From: Bacillota bacterium
GTDB taxonomy: Bacteria; Bacillota; Clostridia; Peptostreptococcales; Anaerovoracaceae
Length of the DNA: 64,000 bases
Direction of reading: 5' to 3'
NCBI GenBank assembly: GCA_022793795.1
Contig: JAAWDM010000022.1
Span: 27,586 to 91,585 of the forward strand
Shown: one piece after another, positions 58,618-64,000 of the stretch
Numbering within the stretch: the first letter of the stretch is position 1
How the letters are laid out: every line of letters begins with the position of its first letter
Program-made: the position numbers and the translations under genes
The notes under the pieces: generated by a model
Told to the model about the DNA's origin: nothing
The model's database searches: none
Seen by the model: the letters and a program-made list of their open reading frames with translations, nothing else

Positions 58618-58650
58618 CTTCCTTTCTGAAAAAACTTACTTATATCACAG

Positions 58651-59082
58651 CTATCTCATAGCCAGTGTTACATCGCCTGTGCAGGCCAGTGTACCTGCAT
58701 TGTATACCTCTGCGCTGCATGTTACGATTGCCTTCTCCTTCTTTTCTACGGCAAACTTAGCATGAATTTCAAGGGTATCTCCCGGCTTAATTTTGCTCAG
58801 GAATTTTACATTGTTTACGCCAAGGAACAGCGGCGTTTTGCCTGCATATCTTTCGCAGGAAAGAATCAGAATATCAGCGGTCTGTGCCATAATCTCCACG
58901 GTGTAAACCCCAGGAAGCACCGGATCTCCTGGAAAATGTCCCTTAAAGATCTCTCTTTCCGGATTAACGAAAAATTTGGTTACAATGCTGGTCTCTGGTT
59001 CCATTTCCTCCACTTCGTCCACCAAAAGCATTGGGTCTCTGTGAGGAATAATCTTTTTAATCTCTTCTTTATTCAGTTTCAT
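58651..59082 (-). CDS. FabZ-like (3R)-hydroxyacyl dehydratase
   Basis: 143 residues from the ATG at 59082 (MKLNKEEIKKIIPH), with GGAG nine bases upstream. Hot-dog fold with IPHRDPMLLVDEV and the catalytic pair His49 in KGHFPGDPVLPG and Glu63 in VEIMAQ. FabZ normally dehydrates acyl-carrier-protein thioesters in fatty-acid synthesis; no fab genes are nearby, and its place inside a CoA-thioester operon suggests a CoA-linked 3-hydroxyacyl dehydratase or hydratase. Acidic and cytosolic. Confidence 0.85.
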   Translation of the reverse strand: MKLNKEEIKKIIPHRDPMLLVDEVEEMEPETSIVTKFFVNPEREIFKGHFPGDPVLPGVYTVEIMAQTADILILSCERYAGKTPLFLGVNNVKFLSKIKPGDTLEIHAKFAVEKKEKAIVTCSAEVYNAGTLACTGDVTLAMR

Positions 59083-59138
59083 AAGTAATATCTCCATCCA
59101 GATAGCCTTTGTCGCAAGGGTGCGGCAAAAGCCCCTTT

Positions 59139-59912
59139 CTATTTGTTATAGATTTCGTATGCAAATACAGCCGCACCAATAGCGCCTGCGCCCTGACAGT
59201 GAGGCACTACCTCGATTGGGGTATCAAGCTCGATGGCTAACGCGTCCACCAAATTGGCGTTGAGGGCTACTCCGCCAGTCATAACAACCTTTGGACTATA
59301 GCCAACCCGGTTGCACATACCGGCTACACGTTTTGCAATGGCCACATGGGCGCCTCTAGCCACATCTTCCACCTTGTCGCCTGCCGCCAGTCTGGAAATC
59401 ACTTCGCTTTCTGCAAATACGGTGCATACGTTGTTGATGGATAATGCTTTTGTGGACTTATCTGCCATAGGTGACAAGTCGTCCAGGCTGCATCCCAGTA
59501 CCCGAGCCATAACTTCCATGAAACGACCGGTTCCGGCAGCACACTTCTCATTCATGACAAAGTTCTCCACCTGGCCATTTTCATTGAGTTTGATAACCTT
59601 GGCGTCCTGTCCGCCAATATCTACGATGGTCTTGGCGTCTCCCATGAGGAAATTGACGCCTTTGGCATGACAAGTGATTTCCGTAATCTGTTTATCTGCA
59701 TCCTTATAACCCATCCGGCCATAACCGGTGGCGATGGTGTATTTAATATCAGCTTCCGTAATGCCTGCCTGCTGTAAAGCGTCTGCCACTACCTGCTGAT
59801 ATGCATTGGTACCGGTGCCCAGGTTTACAATGGATACGGCCTTAAGCTCCTTGTTTTCATCAACGATGGCTACTTTGGAGGAGGACGATCCAATATCTAT
59901 TCCTAAAAACAT
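59139..59912 (-). CDS. 2-hydroxyacyl-CoA dehydratase activator (HgdC/HadI/FldI-like)
   Basis: 257-residue ASKHA ATPase, homodimeric with one [4Fe-4S] cluster bridging the subunits. The ligands are Cys124 in NEKCAAGTGRF and Cys163 in NNVCTVFAESE; ATP motifs GIDIGSSSSKVA, VDIGGQDAKV and VMTGGVALN are intact. It delivers one high-energy electron to the dehydratase at the cost of ATP, creating the ketyl radical needed for removal of the alpha-hydroxyl group; extremely oxygen-sensitive. Directly downstream of both dehydratase subunits. Confidence 0.95.
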   Translation of the reverse strand: MFLGIDIGSSSSKVAIVDENKELKAVSIVNLGTGTNAYQQVVADALQQAGITEADIKYTIATGYGRMGYKDADKQITEITCHAKGVNFLMGDAKTIVDIGGQDAKVIKLNENGQVENFVMNEKCAAGTGRFMEVMARVLGCSLDDLSPMADKSTKALSINNVCTVFAESEVISRLAAGDKVEDVARGAHVAIAKRVAGMCNRVGYSPKVVMTGGVALNANLVDALAIELDTPIEVVPHCQGAGAIGAAVFAYEIYNK

Positions 59913-59957
59913 CGATTATTTCTCCTTTAAAGTTCCTATTGTAATTTCACAGACCGC

Positions 59958-61088
59958 CTACAGAAGCATTTCGGTAAAACTCTGTACTCTGGTTCTAATC
60001 TGCTCAAAGGTGGCCAGCTGCTGGTCGATTTCCAGATACAGTTCAGGAATTCCTGCCTCTGCTAACTCTGCCTTGTAGATTGGATAATCGTATTCTTCTG
60101 GGTCGCAGAACTTCATCATCATCACTACCACTGCATCTGCTCCCTTTTCCTTTACCATATCGATCATCATCTGCCCTTTTCTCTTGTCCGGCTCATACAG
60201 GAAGGTGTCTCCTTCTTGGTCTGCAATCCGGTAGGCCATCTTCATGAACACATCGTCCACATCTTCTCTGGCCGGTGTTCTCCATTTTCTCGAGCCCATG
60301 GACAGGTCGTCTCCTACGATGGCGACATTGTTTTCGTCAAAGACTTCTAGCGCTTCTACCGGTTCGCTTAATAGGCCTGTTACGATCACCTTGGTTCCCT
60401 TGAAGGCGCTCTCTCCCTCTGCCTTTAGGCCCTCTACGATTTCCTTCATCTCCTTGGTGTAGATGGCTTTGTCCATGTATTCTCCTGCCTTGATCAGCAG
60501 ATGTCTCTTCTTGGCCGTGATGATCTCTGGGTGTTTGGCTGCTTCTTCTACGAACTCTCTCATGGTTGCTCTGTAGTCTTCGTATACAGCAAAGGCTTCT
60601 TCAATGCTATCCTCTGTGATGATGGTCTTTAACGCCTTCTCCAGTTCTCTTCTCACTCTCTGCAACTCGCTGATGGTGTACTCCATTCCTGCCTTTAGCT
60701 TTCTATGCTGTGGGTAGGCCATGGCGATGGTCGGTACCTTTGGCATGGCTAACTTCATGTTCTCTACGATGCACTTTAAGGTATCGCAGAAGGTCGGAAT
60801 CACTACAGCCTTTAGCATGTCATAGCTGCCTCTCATGGCGTATTCTACGTTGGTTCTCATGATGGAGCAGCAGAAACTCTGCAGGTATTTGTCTGCTAAC
60901 TGTATCTCCGTCTTGCCTCCCCACATCCCTACTGGTACGCATCCTGCGGCGTAGATGATTTCATCTGGTGTATGGATGGGGAAGACCCCGACTAATTCTT
61001 TGCCCGTCTCTTTCTTGGTGGCCATAATGGTCTTTCCTGGGTGTAATCCTGCTTCACACAGCTTTTCGATGGTTTCTCTGTATCCCAT
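59958..61088 (-). CDS. 2-hydroxyacyl-CoA dehydratase beta subunit
   Basis: 376 residues, the length of HadC-type beta subunits. Conserved segments KELVGVFPIHTPDEIIYAAGC, SFCCSIMRTN, ALLS-type VIPTFCDTLKC, IVGDDLSMGSRKWRT and VVMMMKFCDPEEYDYPIY contain the cysteines that bind the subunit's [4Fe-4S] cluster. Forms an alpha/beta dimer with the next gene. Codon choice here, as in the alpha subunit and the 63.1-kb dehydrogenase, is more biased than elsewhere, compatible with high expression. Starts at the base where the alpha-subunit gene ends. Confidence 0.93.
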   Translation of the reverse strand: MGYRETIEKLCEAGLHPGKTIMATKKETGKELVGVFPIHTPDEIIYAAGCVPVGMWGGKTEIQLADKYLQSFCCSIMRTNVEYAMRGSYDMLKAVVIPTFCDTLKCIVENMKLAMPKVPTIAMAYPQHRKLKAGMEYTISELQRVRRELEKALKTIITEDSIEEAFAVYEDYRATMREFVEEAAKHPEIITAKKRHLLIKAGEYMDKAIYTKEMKEIVEGLKAEGESAFKGTKVIVTGLLSEPVEALEVFDENNVAIVGDDLSMGSRKWRTPAREDVDDVFMKMAYRIADQEGDTFLYEPDKRKGQMMIDMVKEKGADAVVVMMMKFCDPEEYDYPIYKAELAEAGIPELYLEIDQQLATFEQIRTRVQSFTEMLL

Positions 61089-62323
61089 TAGATGTCACCT
61101 CTTCTCTTTGCTTCTTTGTTCTTTTCCATCATCTCAAGCAGCGCCTGGATTCTTGTCTCGTACTGGGCGTCGCTGAACACTCTTGGGTCTGTCTGGTCCC
61201 CGTCGAAGATGACCGATGGACAGCCCGTTCTCTCTGTGATTCTTCTCTGTACTTCGTAGGTTCTAAAGTCCATCAGCTTGCAGCTTCTGTTGCTATGGAA
61301 GACTACCCCGTCTACGTCGAAATCTTTAATCAGCTGTTCCATCTGGTTGGCTCCATAGTCCAGGTTTCGGTTGGCATAGTTTCCGGTATAGCTTCTGGCC
61401 ATGCCGTCCAGGTCGTTGGTCTCATAGACCTTGTACCAGCTGTTTGGATAGGTCGATGTTACCATGTTGATGCCATATTTCTTTAACAGCTTGAAGGTGG
61501 TCGACAGGTGCGGCCAGCAGGCGATTCCGTCCCAAATGATTCGGTACTGCTCTTCTGCGCTGTTCCATGGTCCCTTGCCTTCCTTCGCTTTCTGCTCTAA
61601 CTCTTCATACCACAGCTTGAACAGTTTATGCCCGTCTTCGCTGCTTCTCATGCATACGATCATGGCCATGTAGTTGAACATGTCGAACCCGTTTAATGGC
61701 GATGGTTTGACCTTACCCCAGTCGGTGGCCTTCTTCCACCACTCACTGGTTGCATTGTTCATCTCCATCTTCTGGGCTAACTTGTCGTAGTCCATCTTCT
61801 TTCCTGTGAACTCTTCTAACTGCTTGATGGCGTTTTCTAACTGTCCTCTGATATATGCTGTTGCATTGTCTGGTACTTCATAGGTGTGGTTAAACGGCAT
61901 ATCGAACAGAATCAGTGGAATGTTCAGTTTCTTGGCGATGTTTTCATACCATTTCAGTACCGTGTTACAGATGTTGGTGGAACTGAAAATCAGGTCTGGC
62001 AGTGGAATGTCCTGGGCTTCTGCGTGCTGCAGGTCTACATACCCCATGTTCACTCTGGCATAGGAGCAGATGTCTGCGCTGTAGCCGATTCCTTCTGCAT
62101 GTTCGATGAATTTCATCGCTTCTTTTCTCGCTCCGATGGCTGCTGCATGGTTCTCTGGATATACCGTGGTTAAATCCATAGCGTTGAGCAACTCGTCTGG
62201 ACAGATGGAGGTCGCCCATACCACTGGTCTTCCTTCTGCCTTGGCCTGTAAGGCCCCTTCATAGTGTTTGGCTGTCAGTTCGTTTAACAGTTCTTTTGAT
62301 GTCAATTTCTTTTCTTCTGCCAC
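61088..62323 (-). CDS. 2-hydroxyacyl-CoA dehydratase alpha subunit
   Basis: 411 residues, like HadB and FldB and shorter than HgdA (477), so it belongs to the HadBC/FldBC/lactoyl-CoA-dehydratase type rather than the 2-hydroxyglutaryl-CoA type. The [4Fe-4S] cysteines lie in SADICSYARVN, SSTNICNTVLKWYE and NRSCKLMDFRTYEV; GFDMFNYMAMIVC is a substrate-pocket helix. The alpha subunit binds the CoA substrate and forms the ketyl radical. Overlaps the beta subunit by one base. The substrate could be lactoyl-CoA or a branched or aromatic 2-hydroxyacyl-CoA; the sequence does not settle this. Confidence 0.93.
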   Translation of the reverse strand: MAEEKKLTSKELLNELTAKHYEGALQAKAEGRPVVWATSICPDELLNAMDLTTVYPENHAAAIGARKEAMKFIEHAEGIGYSADICSYARVNMGYVDLQHAEAQDIPLPDLIFSSTNICNTVLKWYENIAKKLNIPLILFDMPFNHTYEVPDNATAYIRGQLENAIKQLEEFTGKKMDYDKLAQKMEMNNATSEWWKKATDWGKVKPSPLNGFDMFNYMAMIVCMRSSEDGHKLFKLWYEELEQKAKEGKGPWNSAEEQYRIIWDGIACWPHLSTTFKLLKKYGINMVTSTYPNSWYKVYETNDLDGMARSYTGNYANRNLDYGANQMEQLIKDFDVDGVVFHSNRSCKLMDFRTYEVQRRITERTGCPSVIFDGDQTDPRVFSDAQYETRIQALLEMMEKNKEAKRRGDI

Positions 62324-62341
62324 TTTTTCGTCCTCCTGGCT

Positions 62342-63109
62342 TTATCTGTTTTCGAAAACAGGTTTTCTCTTTTCCATGAAGGCTTTCATACCTTCTTTCT
62401 GGTCATATGTATTGAACAGCTTTGCCCACTGTTCTGCTTCCATGGCGGCGCCCTTGTTCACATCTGGCTCTTCCAAACCTCTGGTGATGACCTCTTTTAC
62501 CATTCTCACTGCCACAGGACCCCGCTTTGCAATACGGCCTGCCAATTTCTTAGCTTCTTCCAAAACCTGATTGTCAGCAACCACTCTGTTGACCAGACCC
62601 ATCTGCAGGGCTCTCTCTGCAGAGACTGCATCGCCGCTAAAAATCAGTTCTTTTGCAAATGCAGGTCCAACCAGCTTTGGTACTCTGATGGTGCCGCCTG
62701 CACCTGGGAAAATACCTAAAGTTACTTCTGGAAAACCCATCTTAGCGCTTTCCCCTGCGATTCTCATATCAGCAGTCATGGCAAGTTCCATACCGCCGCC
62801 AAGGGCATAACCTTCGATGGCTGCGATGGTTGGAATCGGCAGTTCCGCAATTTTATCATATACATCGGAGAAACCAAAAGCCTTGGCTTCCTCTTCATTG
62901 CAGCCAGCCATAGCTTTGATGTCTGCTCCTGCTGCAAAATTCTTTTCGCTATGGAAAATCAAGCAGCGAAGGTCCGCATCCTTTTTGACTTCCTCAATTA
63001 AAACATCCATTTCATCTACGATTTCCCGGCTCAGAGCGTTCAATGCCTCTGGACGCTGTACGCTGATGATAGCAATGTTTCCTTCTTTTACTAATGCAAC
63101 TTTGCTCAT
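62342..63109 (-). CDS. Enoyl-CoA hydratase (crotonase)
   Basis: 255 residues. Oxyanion-hole segments FAAGADIKAM and LGIFPGAGGT; the two catalytic glutamates are expected in EGYALGGGMELAM and MGFPEVTLG. Hydrates crotonyl-CoA-type enoyl-CoA to the 3-hydroxyacyl-CoA. Operon position between the dehydratase subunits and a 3-hydroxyacyl-CoA dehydrogenase suggests that the enoyl-CoA made by the 2-hydroxyacyl-CoA dehydratase can be rehydrated at C3 or that crotonyl-CoA is formed in reverse for reduction to butyryl-CoA. Confidence 0.95.
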   Translation of the reverse strand: MSKVALVKEGNIAIISVQRPEALNALSREIVDEMDVLIEEVKKDADLRCLIFHSEKNFAAGADIKAMAGCNEEEAKAFGFSDVYDKIAELPIPTIAAIEGYALGGGMELAMTADMRIAGESAKMGFPEVTLGIFPGAGGTIRVPKLVGPAFAKELIFSGDAVSAERALQMGLVNRVVADNQVLEEAKKLAGRIAKRGPVAVRMVKEVITRGLEEPDVNKGAAMEAEQWAKLFNTYDQKEGMKAFMEKRKPVFENR

Positions 63110-63130
63110 AATTTCGGACTCCTTCTCTGA

Positions 63131-63985
63131 TTATTTATTGTAGTCGTAGAAGCCGGCGCCAGTCTTTCTTCCCAGTCTGCCGCTGTCTACCAGTCTCTGA
63201 ATCTGCGGGCTCGGTCTGAATCTGTCTCCATATGCCTCAAACAGTATCTTATCTACATTCAGGTTCAGGTCATGGCTGGTAATGTCTAACAGTGCAAACA
63301 CTCCCATCGGATGTCCTAAGCCGTATTTACAGATCTTGTCTACATCTTCTGCACTGCATACACCCTCTTCTACCAACCGGCATGCCTCAAGGTACATGGC
63401 GTGGAAGATTCTGTTCAGTCCAAATCCTACCACATCCTTCACTCTTACCGGTTCCTTCTCGATGGATGCCAGCAACTCTACCACTTCATCTACCACTTCT
63501 GCATCTGTCAGCAGCGCTGGAATGACCTCTACCAGCTTCATGACGCTGGCTGGTGAATTGAAGTGGGTTCCTAAGAATCTTCCCTTTCTCTCTGCTCCCA
63601 CTGCTGCTGCCAGCTTGGTGATGGAGATGGAAGATGTGTTGCTGGCAAAGATGGTGGTTTCCTTACAAATCTCATCCAGCTTCTTGAAGATGTCGTTCTT
63701 CACTTCGATGACTTCCAGCGCTGCTTCGATAATCAGGTCGCAGTCTGCCAGGTCTTCATACTTATCAGTAGCCTTCACGTTGGCTAGGGTCTTTGCCTTA
63801 TCCTCTTCTGTGATTTTGCCCTTCTTAATATTCTTATCCAATACGGCTTCCTGTTTCTTGATGCCGTTTAATGCGAATTCCATTTTGATGTCGTTTAATA
63901 CCGTCTCATAGCCTGCTCTTTCAAAGCACAATGCGATTTCTGCTCCCATCATGCCTGCCCCGATGACTCCTACTTTCTTAATCAT
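63131..63985 (-). CDS. hbd: 3-hydroxybutyryl-CoA dehydrogenase
   Basis: 284 residues, usual clostridial Hbd length. Rossmann motif GAGMMGAEIA, NTSSISITKLA, catalytic His in GTHFNSPASVMK, NRIFHAMYLEA helix, GLGHPMGVFALLDI and the terminal GRKTGAGFYDYNK. Converts acetoacetyl-CoA to 3-hydroxybutyryl-CoA or the reverse with NAD(H). Second of two such genes in the operon. Its promoter lies beyond the window. Confidence 0.95.
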   Translation of the reverse strand: MIKKVGVIGAGMMGAEIALCFERAGYETVLNDIKMEFALNGIKKQEAVLDKNIKKGKITEEDKAKTLANVKATDKYEDLADCDLIIEAALEVIEVKNDIFKKLDEICKETTIFASNTSSISITKLAAAVGAERKGRFLGTHFNSPASVMKLVEVIPALLTDAEVVDEVVELLASIEKEPVRVKDVVGFGLNRIFHAMYLEACRLVEEGVCSAEDVDKICKYGLGHPMGVFALLDITSHDLNLNVDKILFEAYGDRFRPSPQIQRLVDSGRLGRKTGAGFYDYNK

Positions 63986-64000
63986 TTCTTTCTGCCTCCT

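Noticed and set aside
63282..63911. 209-codon plus-strand frame rich in Ser/Thr
   Set aside because: Antisense shadow of the hbd gene; low-complexity composition typical of reverse reading.

Overview
The window is chromosomal DNA of a low-to-mid GC anaerobic Clostridia member (Eubacteriales). Evidence: the tig-clpP-clpX-lon-ysxC gene order, Firmicutes-type ribosome binding sites (AAGGAGG), LPXTG-like sorting of a large adhesin, an ECF-type vitamin transporter, and an oxygen-sensitive 2-hydroxyacyl-CoA dehydratase operon typical of amino-acid or lactate fermenters. A family such as Anaerovoracaceae or Peptostreptococcales would fit, but this is inference. Nearly all genes lie on the minus strand. 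No rRNA, tRNA, CRISPR array or complete insertion sequence was recognised.

Layout. 1-6.1 kb: a truncated secreted protein coupled to an 1898-residue thioester-domain/Cna-B adhesin, whose upstream region holds a 119-bp segment bounded by a perfect 23-bp inverted repeat. 6.4-9.1 kb: purA and purB. 9.2-14.8 kb: a compact Tad/Flp-like (type IVc) pilus operon (CpaB, TadZ, CpaF/TadA, TadB, TadC, then four small MKNL-type membrane proteins). 14.8-15.8 kb: a phage-type regulator gene flanked by two arrays of Spo0A-box-like sequences in strict 10-bp phase. 15.8-21.2 kb: housekeeping genes (MBL/beta-CASP nuclease, GlpP, PHP phosphoesterase, DJ-1 protein, membrane protein, GNAT). 21.5-29.4 kb: pduL, hpt, ysxC, lon, clpX, clpP, tig. 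29.6-32.1 kb: CYTH phosphatase, dapB, TSUP transporter, small Cys-rich protein.

32.3-38.4 kb is the most coherent system: a promoter, a cobalamin riboswitch with a terminator, then a DUF4430 (transcobalamin C-terminal-like) lipid- or membrane-anchored protein, a secreted alpha/alpha-barrel protein, EcfT, a fused EcfA1A2 ATPase and an S component. The two extracytoplasmic proteins look like a split bacterial counterpart of intrinsic factor/transcobalamin feeding an ECF B12 transporter.

38.5-54.8 kb: a decayed AAA/PD-(D/E)XK gene; a GtrB/GtrA/YfhO surface-glycosylation set; a 278-bp element with terminal inverted repeats; a two-component system; a dynamin-like GTPase; a GntR(YtrA)-ABC operon with a clear autoregulatory operator; a divergent ECF-sigma/membrane-protein locus; a cyclase; and a 2-hydroxyacid dehydrogenase.

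54.9-64 kb: a long operon running off the right edge, encoding 3-hydroxyacyl-CoA dehydrogenases (two), tandem family-2 CoA-transferases, a FabZ-like dehydratase, the 2-hydroxyacyl-CoA dehydratase activator and both dehydratase subunits, and a crotonase. Together with the upstream 2-hydroxyacid dehydrogenase these could convert a 2-oxoacid to its 2-hydroxyacyl-CoA, dehydrate it to an enoyl-CoA, and interconvert it with 3-hydroxyacyl-CoA. Two dispersed repeats of one family (about 20.3 and 32.2 kb) are also present.
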